From positions 4,053,501 to 4,117,500 of the forward strand of contig NC_015730.1 of assembly GCF_000154785.2 (NCBI RefSeq): a stretch of 64,000 nucleotides of DNA. Direction: 5' to 3'. Source of the stretch: Roseobacter litoralis Och 149. GTDB taxonomy: Bacteria > Pseudomonadota > Alphaproteobacteria > Rhodobacterales > Rhodobacteraceae. This document shows, in pieces, positions 56,086-64,000 of this stretch. Below the pieces are notes generated by a model that was not told the origin of the DNA, made no database searches, and saw only the letters and a list, made by a program, of their open reading frames with translations. A program made the position numbers and the translations under genes. How positions within the stretch are numbered: position 1 is the stretch's first letter; each line of letters opens with the position of its first letter.

Positions 56086-57061
56086 CCAGCCGCCCCCGCC
56101 CGCACAACAGACCGATGATCCCGCCACGGGCGAACAAGACGATGACCAGCAAAAGCGCCCCGAGATAGATGTGCCAGTAGTTGCTGAGGCCACCGAGTAT
56201 GTGTTCAAGCATGACAAACAACACCGCGCCAACCACCGGACCAAAGAGCCGCGCAACACCGCCGAGGATGACAAAAATCATTATCTCACCGGACATCTGC
56301 CAGCTGAACATCGTCGGGCTGACAAAGCGGTTGAGGTCAGCAAAAAGCGCGCCCGCCAAACCCGTGATCACGCCCGAAATCACAAAGGCGACCAGCTTGA
56401 GGCGCACAGGGTCCATCCCCACGGTCTCAACCCGGGTCGGCACCTGACGCGCGGCGTTCAGCGCAAGCCCAAAGGGTGATTTGATCAGCCGCGCGTTGAT
56501 AAAAAGCACGATGCACAGGATCACGAAACACAGGGCGAAAAAGTGGATCGGGACCAATGTGTTCAGCCCCGGAAAATCGTTCCTGACGTAGATGGATAGT
56601 CCATCCTCGCCGCCGTATTCCGCCCACGAAATGGCGAAATAGTAGAACATCTGCCCAAAGGCGAGGGTGATCATGATGAAATACACACCCGCCGTGCGCA
56701 GCGACAAAAGCCCGATCACGAGGGCCGCGACACCTGCGCTGATCATCGCCACCAGCCAGATCACAGGCATGGATTTTGTGCCCTCAATCAGGAACGGCCA
56801 TTCCATCACGGGGGTGAATGTCTGCGCATGATGGGCAAGGATACCCATCGCATAGCCGCCCAGACCAAAGAACACCGCATGCCCGAGGCTCACCAGACCA
56901 CCCCAACCCAGTGCGATGTTGAGACCAACAGCGGCCAGCGCGAAGATCACCGCGCGCGTGGCCAGCGTGATCGTGAAGGGTTCATCCACCAGCAGCGCCC
57001 AGATCGGCACGGCGCACAGGCCGATCAGCACGACACTATTGACCCCACGTTCAGAAATCAC
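56078..57061 (-). CDS. livM: Branched-chain amino acid ABC permease LivM-type
   Basis: A 327-residue membrane protein with the LivM motifs ALAAVGLNIALGWGGLVSLGHA and the EAA-like loop LNAARQVPTRVETVGMDPV. It forms the channel with LivH, and overlaps it by four bases. Confidence 0.93.
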   Translation of the reverse strand: MISERGVNSVVLIGLCAVPIWALLVDEPFTITLATRAVIFALAAVGLNIALGWGGLVSLGHAVFFGLGGYAMGILAHHAQTFTPVMEWPFLIEGTKSMPVIWLVAMISAGVAALVIGLLSLRTAGVYFIMITLAFGQMFYYFAISWAEYGGEDGLSIYVRNDFPGLNTLVPIHFFALCFVILCIVLFINARLIKSPFGLALNAARQVPTRVETVGMDPVRLKLVAFVISGVITGLAGALFADLNRFVSPTMFSWQMSGEIMIFVILGGVARLFGPVVGAVLFVMLEHILGGLSNYWHIYLGALLLVIVLFARGGIIGLLCGRGRLDD

Positions 57062-57978
57062 GCGCGCGCCCCATATAGCCCCGTGGGTCGCCAGATCAGC
57101 ACGGCGCCCATCAAAATGTAAATCGCCATGGAGGCCAACGCCGACCCCGCCGACGTGGCAGTGGAAGCATCGGTAAAGAGCTTGAACAGCTCAGGCAGGA
57201 AAATACCGCCCAACGTGTCCGTCAGGCCCACCAGCAAAGCACCGACAAATGCCCCCTTGATAGAGCCGATACCCCCGATCACGATGACCACAAACGCGAG
57301 GATCAGCACGGGTTCGCCCATGCCGACCTGCACGGATTGGATCGCCCCGACCAGTGCGCCCGCCAGCCCGGCCAACGCCGCGCCAAGTGCAAACACCAGC
57401 GTGTAAAGACGCGAGATATCCACCCCGAGGGCCGCGATCATCTCGCGGTCATTCTCGCCCGCCCTGATCTGAACACCGATGCGCGTGCGGTTAATGAGCA
57501 AAGCAAGCCCCAACCCCACGCCAAGCCCCACGGCAATCAGAACAAGCCGATACAGCGGATATTGAATGCCACCCGGCAGGGACACAGGCCCCGATACGGC
57601 ATCAGGAATATCCAAAAACAGCGGAAAAGAACCGAAGACCCACCGCGTTCCTTCTGAAAAGATCAGGATCAGCGCAAATGTGGCCAGCACCTGATCAAGG
57701 TGATCCGTGGCATAAAGCCTGCGGATGACAACCGTTTCGATCAACACGCCCGCCATCGCAGCAGCGGCCATCGCGGCGATCAGTGCAAGCAGGAACGACC
57801 CCGTCAGCCCGGCCACAGCCGCCGCCGCAAAAGCCCCGATCATATAGAGCGATCCGTGCGCAAGGTTGATCAGCCCCATGACGCCAAAGATCAGCGTCAG
57901 GCCAGCCGCCATCAAAAACAGCATCACGCCGAATTGCAGACCGTTCAGGACCTGTTCAATGATCAGAATTGTGGACAT
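57058..57978 (-). CDS. livH: Branched-chain amino acid ABC permease LivH-type
   Basis: A 306-residue membrane protein with LivH features (GLTLIFGVMGLINLAHGSLY near residue 27 and GVQIRAGENDREMIAALGVD). It is separated from the binding-protein gene by 51 bases containing a strong hairpin. Confidence 0.93.
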   Translation of the reverse strand: MSTILIIEQVLNGLQFGVMLFLMAAGLTLIFGVMGLINLAHGSLYMIGAFAAAAVAGLTGSFLLALIAAMAAAAMAGVLIETVVIRRLYATDHLDQVLATFALILIFSEGTRWVFGSFPLFLDIPDAVSGPVSLPGGIQYPLYRLVLIAVGLGVGLGLALLINRTRIGVQIRAGENDREMIAALGVDISRLYTLVFALGAALAGLAGALVGAIQSVQVGMGEPVLILAFVVIVIGGIGSIKGAFVGALLVGLTDTLGGIFLPELFKLFTDASTATSAGSALASMAIYILMGAVLIWRPTGLYGARA

Positions 57979-57991
57979 GGTTATATATACC

Positions 57992-58019
57992 GGTCCGGGT
58001 GCAAGGTCACACCCGGACC
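57992..58019 (-). promoter_or_regulatory. Intercistronic hairpin between livH and binding-protein gene
   Basis: A perfect 10-bp stem, GGTCCGGGTG with CACCCGGACC, and an 8-base loop, with no T-run after it. Such hairpins often stabilise the upstream mRNA so that the binding protein is made in excess over the membrane subunits. Confidence 0.6.
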
Positions 58020-58029
58020 AAGGCGTTGC

Positions 58030-59166
58030 TTACATCTTGCACTCAGCCGCATAGGCATCTGCATGGTCTTCAAGGGCAACGCCGATGATCTTGTTGGTAA
58101 AGACATCGCCTTCCTTGATGACCTCGCGGGCATAGATATCCTGAATGGGGTGGTGGTTGGACCCAAAGGCAAAGTCACCGCGTGTGCTGTCGAAATTCGC
58201 CGCCTTGAGTGCTGCGCGGAAGGCATCCGCATCCGCAGGGCTGGCCGTTGCGAGCGCAGAGATCAGCAGGTTTGCCGTGTCAAACCCTTGGCTGGCATAG
58301 AGTGACGGCAAACGCCCGTATTCCGCCTGAAATGTCTCGACAAAGGCGGCATTGGTCGGGTTGTCGATGTCCTTGCTCCACTGCGATGTGTTCACCACAC
58401 CAAGGGCTGCATCACCGACAGCCTGCAGGATGCCCTGATCAAAGGAAAACGCAGGACCAACCACGGGGATATCAATGCCACTGTCGGCATATTGCTTGAG
58501 GAATGAAATCCCCATGCCACCGGGCAGGAAAAAGAACACGGAATCTGCCCCGGACGCGCGGATCTGCGCAATCTCGGCGGCGTAATCGGTTTGACCCAGT
58601 TTGGTGAACAACTCCCCAGCTAATTCACCGCCAAAGGTTCGCTTGTAGCCCGTCAGCGCATCCTGACCGGCGGGATAGTTCGGCGCGAGGATAAAGCTGT
58701 TGGAATAGCCCGCAGAAGTGGCATAGGCACCAGCGGCCTCGTGCAGGTTATCGTTTTGCCACGCGACGTTGAAATAGTTCGGATGGCATCCCTTACCCGC
58801 CAGTGCGGATGGACCCGCATTGGGCGACAGGTAAAACTTGCCCTGTGCGACAGTCGCCGGAACAACAGCCATCGCGAGGTTCGACCAGATGATCCCGGTC
58901 ATCACATCGACCTTTTCGGACTGGATCATTTTATCGGCCAGTTGCACGGCGATATCGGGTTTGCGCTGGTCGTCTTCGATCACGACCTCGATGTCGTCAC
59001 GGCCCGACTGCTTCACCGCGAGCATGAAGCCGTCGCGCACGTCGATACCAAGCCCGGCGCCACCGCCCGAAAGGGTCGTGATCATGCCGACCTTGACGCC
59101 TTCTGCCGATACGCCGCCTGCCATTGCAGCCAATGCCGCAGACAGAATGAGTGATTTCACCTTCAT
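58030..59166 (-). CDS. Branched-chain amino acid ABC substrate-binding protein
   Basis: A 378-residue family 4 binding protein with a signal peptide (MKVKSLILSAALAAMAGGVSAE) and the opening VKVGMITTLSGGGAGLGIDVR. I start at 59166, where AGGGGAAA precedes the ATG; the earlier in-frame ATG adds 19 residues before the signal. Ligand may be a branched-chain amino acid, amide or aromatic acid. First gene of the liv operon. Confidence 0.92.
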   Translation of the reverse strand: MKVKSLILSAALAAMAGGVSAEGVKVGMITTLSGGGAGLGIDVRDGFMLAVKQSGRDDIEVVIEDDQRKPDIAVQLADKMIQSEKVDVMTGIIWSNLAMAVVPATVAQGKFYLSPNAGPSALAGKGCHPNYFNVAWQNDNLHEAAGAYATSAGYSNSFILAPNYPAGQDALTGYKRTFGGELAGELFTKLGQTDYAAEIAQIRASGADSVFFFLPGGMGISFLKQYADSGIDIPVVGPAFSFDQGILQAVGDAALGVVNTSQWSKDIDNPTNAAFVETFQAEYGRLPSLYASQGFDTANLLISALATASPADADAFRAALKAANFDSTRGDFAFGSNHHPIQDIYAREVIKEGDVFTNKIIGVALEDHADAYAAECKM

Positions 59167-59454
59167 CTTGATTTCCCCTGTTTTTCCCGGGTGGTTTTTG
59201 GTCGTCTGACGCATCGCATCCACCCCTGCAACTGCGTCGATTGTTCATATCCCGCAAGACTTGAGCAGAAACAACAGGGATTTGCCAGCCACCGCAGGAC
59301 AGAATTGGCCAAAAACTGCGCGCACGACTGCGAACGTGAGATGAAACTGCGTGCACCGACCCCATCCTGCCATGCACACACGTTTCCCAAGAACACGTCA
59401 TATCCAGATATTCAAAGGTCGCACACAGGCTTGTCTTGCGTTTCTATTCGCGTA

Positions 59455-59590
59455 AGGTCTGTTGAGATGGCGGCCTCTGAGAACGGGCCTTAATTGGGAA
59501 CCGGGTGCAAGACCCGGACTGCCCCCGCAACTGTAAGCAGCGAAAACGGCCAGAGCGCCAAAAGCTGCAAGTCAGGATACCAACCATCAT
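59455..59590 (+). promoter_or_regulatory. Cobalamin riboswitch
   Basis: The conserved B12-box elements are present: TTAATTGGGAACCGGG, GACCCGGACTGCCCCCGC, AACTGTAAGCAGCGAAAA and GCAAGTCAGGATACC. It precedes the CbiM-like gene by about 65 bases and should repress it when cobalamin is abundant. The remaining gap from 59167 to 59454 holds the divergent promoters and nothing else I recognise. Confidence 0.95.
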
Positions 59591-59653
59591 TCTGCAACTG
59601 CCGGAACATTCCGGCCATATAAATGCGTCGGGTGGACGCGAAAGGAAGTAAAC

Positions 59654-60334
59654 ATGCATATCGAACCGGGCGTCGTGGACGGCGCAAAAATGGTACTGGC
59701 CTATGGGACGGCGGCTGCTGCTGCGGGCTATTCCCTCAAACTGATCAATGATGATCTCAAGACCCATTCGGTGGTCTCCTTTGCCCTGCGCTCCGTGATT
59801 GCCGCGATCGGGGTGTTTATCTTCTTTGAGATTTTTCCGCATTTCGCGGTCGGTATCTCGGAAGTGCACATCATTCTGGGCACGACGCTGTTTCTGCTGC
59901 TTGGGTCTGGTCCGGCCGCGCTTGGCCTTGCGGGCGGTCTGGCGATCCAAGGCTTGTTTTTCGCACCTTCCGATGTGCCAATGTATTTCGTCAATGTCTC
60001 GACGCTGCTGTTCCCGCTTTTTGCGGTGGACGCGCTGGCCAAACGGGTCATTCCGCAGACAACGGCCTATGTCGATCTGCGCTACATGGATGTGCTGAAA
60101 ATGTCGGCTGTCTATCAGGGTGGCGTTGTCGCCTGGGTGGCCTTCTGGGCGATCTACGGGCAAGGCGTCGGGGCCGACAACCTCTCGGCGGTGACAAGCT
60201 TTGGCGTGGCCTATCTGCTGGTCATCCTGATCGAACCCTTGGCCGATCTGGCAGCGCTTGCCGGTGCCAAGGGCCTGCGCGCAATGACCGACCGGGGCAT
60301 CTTTACGCACCGTCTGCATAACGCGGCCACATAA
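59654..60334 (+). CDS. CbiM-like cobalt transporter component
   Basis: A 226-residue membrane protein with about six hydrophobic segments and the CbiM-type N-terminus MHIEPGVVDGAKM, whose His2 is used for metal binding in CbiM. It is the substrate-specific component of cobalt ECF transporters. No cbiN, cbiQ or cbiO is adjacent; the next genes are unrelated. The cobalamin riboswitch upstream fits cobalt uptake for B12. Confidence 0.87.
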   Translation: MHIEPGVVDGAKMVLAYGTAAAAAGYSLKLINDDLKTHSVVSFALRSVIAAIGVFIFFEIFPHFAVGISEVHIILGTTLFLLLGSGPAALGLAGGLAIQGLFFAPSDVPMYFVNVSTLLFPLFAVDALAKRVIPQTTAYVDLRYMDVLKMSAVYQGGVVAWVAFWAIYGQGVGADNLSAVTSFGVAYLLVILIEPLADLAALAGAKGLRAMTDRGIFTHRLHNAAT

Positions 60335-60344
60335 CAATGCCTTT

Positions 60345-60374
60345 GGACCGTGGCGCAACGGCGCGCCGCGGTCC
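60345..60374. terminator. Hairpin between convergent genes
   Basis: GGACCG...CGGTCC with inner GGCGC and GCGCC forms a strong imperfect stem 11 bases after the CbiM-like gene. There is no T-run, so termination is only probable. Confidence 0.45.
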
Positions 60375-60403
60375 CGTCTCTGCGCTGACCTGTTGCGCGG
60401 TTT

Positions 60404-60946
60404 CTATCCATGTTCAGAAATAGCCAGCAACCCAAGTGCCGCGATGGTTGGGGCATCCTTGATCTGCCCAGAGCGGATCATGTCATGTATCGCCTCAAGA
60501 CTGAACGACGCGGTTTGCATATCCTGTTCTTCTTTGTCGCGATTTACGCGCCCCTCTTGCAGACCGGTTGCCAGAAACGCGTGAAAGCCCTGATTTGAAA
60601 ACCCATATGCTTCGAAAAGATGCCCCAATCTGGTGAGGGAGTGTGCAAGATAACCGGTCTCCTCCTCCAACTCGGCAAGGGCGACCTTTTCCGGGTCCGT
60701 GCCCGGTCTGGTTTCCCATGACCCTTGCGGAAATTCCCAATAACGCCCGCCCACCGGATAGCGAAACTGCTGCACCAGCTGAAACCGCCCATCTGCATGC
60801 TGCGGGACAATCAGGACAAAGTCATCCTTGTCAACGACGCCGTAAATCCCGTCTGATCCATCAGGGAAAGTCACCACATCCTCATGGACTTTCATCCATC
60901 TGTTTTCGTAAACGGTGCGGCGTGACTGCCTTTTTATATCACTCAT
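60404..60946 (-). CDS. NUDIX hydrolase
   Basis: A 180-residue ADP-ribose-pyrophosphatase-like NUDIX protein. The Nudix box reads QGSWETRPGTDPEK, then VALAELEEETGY; the Glu cluster that binds metal is intact, with Ala where Arg is usual, as in a known subgroup with small residues there. The ATG at 60946 gives the normal start. Substrate not evident. Confidence 0.87.
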   Translation of the reverse strand: MSDIKRQSRRTVYENRWMKVHEDVVTFPDGSDGIYGVVDKDDFVLIVPQHADGRFQLVQQFRYPVGGRYWEFPQGSWETRPGTDPEKVALAELEEETGYLAHSLTRLGHLFEAYGFSNQGFHAFLATGLQEGRVNRDKEEQDMQTASFSLEAIHDMIRSGQIKDAPTIAALGLLAISEHG

Positions 60947-61169
60947 CGCAACACTCCCCTTCAGGTGCATATGCCATATCTTGAACCGGCCTTGCGGGCA
61001 GTGATTTGAAATCCGGCACACTCAGGTCTTTCCAATAGATCACACCCGCGATTTGATCCTGCCCGACGCGGCAGCCGACATGCAACGTCAAACGATAGCG
61101 TGATCGCCAATTGCAATTTCACCGCCTCATGGTAGGCAAAGTCTGATCACACCTGACCCGGAGCCATCC

Positions 61170-61847
61170 ATGGATTTGCATGCTGACTTTTCGCAACGTG
61201 TTGTTGTTCATTCTGACAAGGTTGAGTGGCGCGCCTCTCCGATGCCCGGTGTTGACCGGCGGATGCTGGACCGGATCGGGGGTGAGGTCGCGCGCGCCAC
61301 GACAATCGTGCGGTACGCGCCCAACAGCCGCTTTTCGGAACATACCCATACCGGCGGCGAAGAATTCATTGTCCTGGACGGGGTGTTTTCCGACGAGCAC
61401 GGCGATTTCCCGGCGGGGTCTTATGTGCGCAACCCGCCGACATCGGCCCACTCCCCTCATTCCGACGCAGGCTGCACGATCTTTGTGAAACTATGGCAAT
61501 TCCAGCCGGACGATCGCACCCATGTCGTCGTCGACATGAACAAAATGGAATTTATCCCCGATGCGACCCGCGCGGGGGTGGGCGTCATGACCCTGTTCCA
61601 CGACGATCAGGAAACGGTGCGCGCAGAAAAATGGGCCGCAGGCACCGCAGTTTCGATGGACTTGCCCGATGGTGGCGAGTTTCTGGTGCTGGAGGGCAGC
61701 ATGACCGAGGGCGGCGATCAGTTGCAACAGGGATCATGGCTGCGCCTACCCTGCGCAAGTACCCTGAACGCCACAGCGGGCCCGAAAGGCGTGCGCCTTT
61801 GGGCCAAACTGCGCCACATCCAACATGCAAAGCCCCCGGCCCCGTGA
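61170..61847 (+). CDS. Two-domain cupin protein (ChrR-like)
   Basis: A 225-residue protein with two cupin domains. The first has likely metal ligands His58, His60 and Glu64 (SEHTHTGGEE) and His94. The second keeps the fold (GGEFLVLEGSM) but lacks the His-X-His pair. The gene overlaps the amine oxidase gene by four bases (GTGA). It resembles ChrR cupin domains that respond to singlet oxygen or metal, without an anti-sigma N-terminus. Confidence 0.85.
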   Translation: MDLHADFSQRVVVHSDKVEWRASPMPGVDRRMLDRIGGEVARATTIVRYAPNSRFSEHTHTGGEEFIVLDGVFSDEHGDFPAGSYVRNPPTSAHSPHSDAGCTIFVKLWQFQPDDRTHVVVDMNKMEFIPDATRAGVGVMTLFHDDQETVRAEKWAAGTAVSMDLPDGGEFLVLEGSMTEGGDQLQQGSWLRLPCASTLNATAGPKGVRLWAKLRHIQHAKPPAP

Positions 61848-62908
61848 CACCTCGGCATCGCGCCGATGTTGTGATTGTTGGCGGCGGCATCGCCGGGCTT
61901 TACCTCGCGGACCAGCTGCATCAGGCGGGTCGCGATTATCTGCTGGTTGAAAGTCGGGACAGGCTGGGCGGTCGGGTGCTGAGTGAAACGGTCAACGGCG
62001 CCGCCTATGACCTCGGTCCGGCGTGGTTCTGGGCGGGCCAGCCGCGCATTGCCGGTCTGATATCACGCTTTGAGCTGCCGGTTTTTGAACAATACGCGCA
62101 GGGTGAATTCCGCTTTGAGGATGCGCAGGGTCGCATACAGCAAGGGCGCGGCGCAGCGTCCATGCAGGGTTCATTTCGAATTGACGGCGGTATGGGCACG
62201 CTTTGCACTGCGCTCGCGGGACAGATTGATCCGTCGCGCATCCTGCTGAACACCGAAGTGCGGCAACTTTCGCGATCAGATGGCGACATCCTCATAGGCT
62301 GCGAGGCAGGCGCAGAGATCCAAGCGCGGTCCGTGGTTCTGGCGATACCGCCGCGCGTCGCCGCATTCCTCGATTTCTCCCCTACTCTGCCCACAGCGGC
62401 GACAAAAACGATGGCCGCTATTCCGACATGGATGGCAAGCCAAGCGAAAGCCGTCATTTTATACGATGCCCCGTTCTGGCGTGACATGGGGCTGTCTGGT
62501 GATGCGATGAGCCACAAGGGACCGATGGTGGAGATCCACGATGCAAGCACCGCCACGGGCAGTGGCGCAGCCCTTTTTGGTTTCATCGGTGTGCCCCCGG
62601 ACCGCCGCGATCAGCAGGTGCTCAAATCAGCTATTGTTGATCAACTCATCCGCCTTTTCGGGTCACAAGCCGCATCCGCGAATGCGGTTCTGATCAAGGA
62701 TTGGGCAGCTGACACCAACACCGCGACGCAGGCGGACCACGCGCCAATGACAACACATCCGCTATACGGCCTTCCCCCTGCACTTGCCGGGCTTTGGGAT
62801 GGCAGGTTGATCTTTGGAGGAACCGAGGTCGCCGCCACGTTTGGCGGATACCTCGAGGGCGCATTGGAAGCTGCGGATGCCGCTTTGGTTGAAAGCATGC
62901 TACACTGA
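61844..62908 (+). CDS. Flavin-containing amine oxidoreductase
   Basis: A 354-residue FAD protein with the dinucleotide fold VVIVGGGIAGLYLADQL, VESRDRLGGRV, and the C-terminal FAD-binding block LIFGGTEVA. It is a member of the amine oxidase / phytoene-desaturase-like group. The GTG at 61844 overlaps the cupin stop as GTGA and is the best start; no ATG fits the fold start. Substrate unknown. Confidence 0.88.
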   Translation: MTPRHRADVVIVGGGIAGLYLADQLHQAGRDYLLVESRDRLGGRVLSETVNGAAYDLGPAWFWAGQPRIAGLISRFELPVFEQYAQGEFRFEDAQGRIQQGRGAASMQGSFRIDGGMGTLCTALAGQIDPSRILLNTEVRQLSRSDGDILIGCEAGAEIQARSVVLAIPPRVAAFLDFSPTLPTAATKTMAAIPTWMASQAKAVILYDAPFWRDMGLSGDAMSHKGPMVEIHDASTATGSGAALFGFIGVPPDRRDQQVLKSAIVDQLIRLFGSQAASANAVLIKDWAADTNTATQADHAPMTTHPLYGLPPALAGLWDGRLIFGGTEVAATFGGYLEGALEAADAALVESMLH

Positions 62909-62948
62909 CCATAACTGGCATGCACGGCCCCGCAAAAAGGATCATGGA

Positions 62949-63350
62949 ATGCAAAAGCTCAAGACATCTGCCGCTGATCTGGTCAGCGCCGCCCGCGCGC
63001 GGATCAAGGAGATTGAAACCCCCGACCTGATCGCCATGATGGATGACCCGGATGTGGTGATCGTCGATATTCGGGATCCGCGTGAAAGAGAGCGGTCCGG
63101 CTTTATCCCCGGCAGCTATCACGCGCCGCGCGGCATGATCGAGTTCTGGGTCGATCCCGAAAGCCCCTATTTCAAGGACATCTTTGGCCAGTCCAAGACC
63201 TATGTGTTCCACTGCGCGTCGGGCTGGCGCTCCGCACTGACGGTCGCGCAGTTGCAGGACATGGGGTTTGACGCCGCCCATCTGCGGGAGGGGTTTTCCA
63301 CATGGGAGAAGCAGGGCGGGCCGGTCGCCTTTGCCGATAAGAAAGATTGA
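62949..63350 (+). CDS. Rhodanese-like protein
   Basis: A 133-residue single-domain rhodanese (VVIVDIRDPRERERSGFIPGS) with active-site Cys89 in FHCASGWRS. It transfers sulfane sulfur. It precedes a beta-lactamase-fold hydrolase of persulfide-dioxygenase type, a pairing seen in sulfide-oxidation modules. The ATG at 62949 gives a normal length. Confidence 0.9.
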   Translation: MQKLKTSAADLVSAARARIKEIETPDLIAMMDDPDVVIVDIRDPRERERSGFIPGSYHAPRGMIEFWVDPESPYFKDIFGQSKTYVFHCASGWRSALTVAQLQDMGFDAAHLREGFSTWEKQGGPVAFADKKD

Positions 63351-63422
63351 CCGAACGATGGATTGCCAGGCATGGTCCGGCAAAGGATCCGCCCGCATGA
63401 AGGTCCGCATAAAGGATAGACA

Positions 63423-64000
63423 ATGACCGCTGTGAATTTAGACCAACACCCCGACGTGACGGCCTTTTTTGACGCGCAGTCCAATACCATCAGCTATCTC
63501 GTCAAGGACCCTGCAAGCACCGCCTGCGCCGTTGTCGATGCGGTCATGCAATTTGACTACGCCTCTGGCCGTCTGAGCTATGACAGCGCGGACGAGATCA
63601 TCGCGGCGATCAAGGCGCAGGGGCTGACGCTTGAGTGGATCATCGAAAGCCACGTGCATGCCGATCACCTGTCGGGCGCTCCCTATTTTCAACAAAAACT
63701 CGGCGGTAAGATCGGCATCGGTGAGCACATCACCGAAGTGCAGGACACCTTTGGCAAAGTGTTCAATGAGGGCACTGAGTTTGAACGTGATGGCTCGCAA
63801 TTCGACAAGCTGTTTAAAGATGGCGACCGGTATCGCGTGGGGGAGATGACGTGTTTTGCCCTCCACACGCCGGGGCATACGCCAGCCTGCATGGTGCATG
63901 TGATGGGCAATGCGGCCTTTACGGGCGATACGCTGTTCATGCCGGACGGTGGTTCGGCGCGCGCGGATTTCCCCGGCGGGGATGCGGGCCAGCTCTATGA
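63423..64000 (+). CDS. MBL-fold metallohydrolase, persulfide dioxygenase-like (partial)
   Basis: The first 192 residues of a metallo-beta-lactamase-fold protein, cut by the window end. The zinc/iron motif is ESHVHADHLSG (His77, His79, Asp81, His82), and the next ligands fall in TPGHTPAC and FTGDTLFMPD. The N-terminus matches ETHE1/Blh-type persulfide dioxygenases. It probably oxidises glutathione persulfide to sulfite with the rhodanese upstream. Confidence 0.88.
   Translation, partial: MTAVNLDQHPDVTAFFDAQSNTISYLVKDPASTACAVVDAVMQFDYASGRLSYDSADEIIAAIKAQGLTLEWIIESHVHADHLSGAPYFQQKLGGKIGIGEHITEVQDTFGKVFNEGTEFERDGSQFDKLFKDGDRYRVGEMTCFALHTPGHTPACMVHVMGNAAFTGDTLFMPDGGSARADFPGGDAGQLY

Noticed and set aside
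60404-60946. NUDIX hydrolase with a changed box (Ala for Arg) as an inactive enzyme
   Set aside because: The metal-binding Glu cluster is intact and a subgroup of NUDIX proteins is known to carry small residues at that place.

Overview
The window reads as chromosomal DNA of a Roseobacter-clade alphaproteobacterium (Rhodobacteraceae). The pointers are GC-rich coding with many 1 to 8 base gene overlaps, a petABC cytochrome bc1 operon, a MarR plus response-regulator pair that matches petP-petR of Rhodobacter, a type II lumazine synthase behind an FMN riboswitch, and an IS1182-family insertion sequence. The genus assignment is inference; no database was searched.

Region 1 (0.3-18.3 kb) is an amide, ureide and nitrile nitrogen-salvage block. 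A leftward operon encodes a BMP-type ABC importer (binding protein, two permeases, ATPase) interleaved with a formamidase, two isochorismatase-family amidohydrolases and a cupin. A LysR regulator is divergent from a rightward operon with a peptide/nickel-type ABC importer (including a fused double ATPase), allophanate hydrolase and a RidA protein. Two 17-bp TGCA-armed palindromes of LysR form lie in front of both operons. A convergent leftward operon carries an amidase and an unusual two-piece nitrile hydratase or thiocyanate hydrolase-like enzyme, in which the beta C-terminal SH3-like domain is fused to a shortened alpha subunit.

Region 2 (18.3-29.6 kb) is accessory and partly decayed. It holds degenerate DNA, a compact operon (P-loop protein, catalytically dead ABC exporter-like protein, histidine kinase, response regulator), an upstream secreted EF-hand protein with a Gly-Asp repeat tail, a truncated sugar-permease pseudogene, a frameshifted IS1182 element and AT-rich DNA ending at the 3' end of tRNA-Lys.

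Region 3 (29.7-64 kb) is mostly core genome: dapF-mtaB, a Crp/Fnr regulator with two nearby TGTGA-N6-TCACA palindromes and a candidate small RNA, petABC, GST and PaiB-like genes, the FMN riboswitch with ribH2, a TPP-riboswitch thiBPQ transporter, aroC, a DMT permease, ilvE, petPR, the isoprenoid cluster xseB-ispA-dxs, a BASS transporter, fadD, an MhqO/MhqD-like pair, a liv amino-acid importer, a cobalamin-riboswitch CbiM-like gene, NUDIX, cupin, amine oxidase, rhodanese, and a beta-lactamase-fold hydrolase cut by the window end.

Four copies of a 105-bp imperfect palindrome (19.2, 38.6, 44.3 and 50.1 kb) are scattered through the window. Three sit exactly between convergent genes and supply their stop codons. 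The most novel-looking items are this repeat, the nitrile-hydratase chimera, and the dead-ABC/P-loop/two-component/EF-hand cluster.
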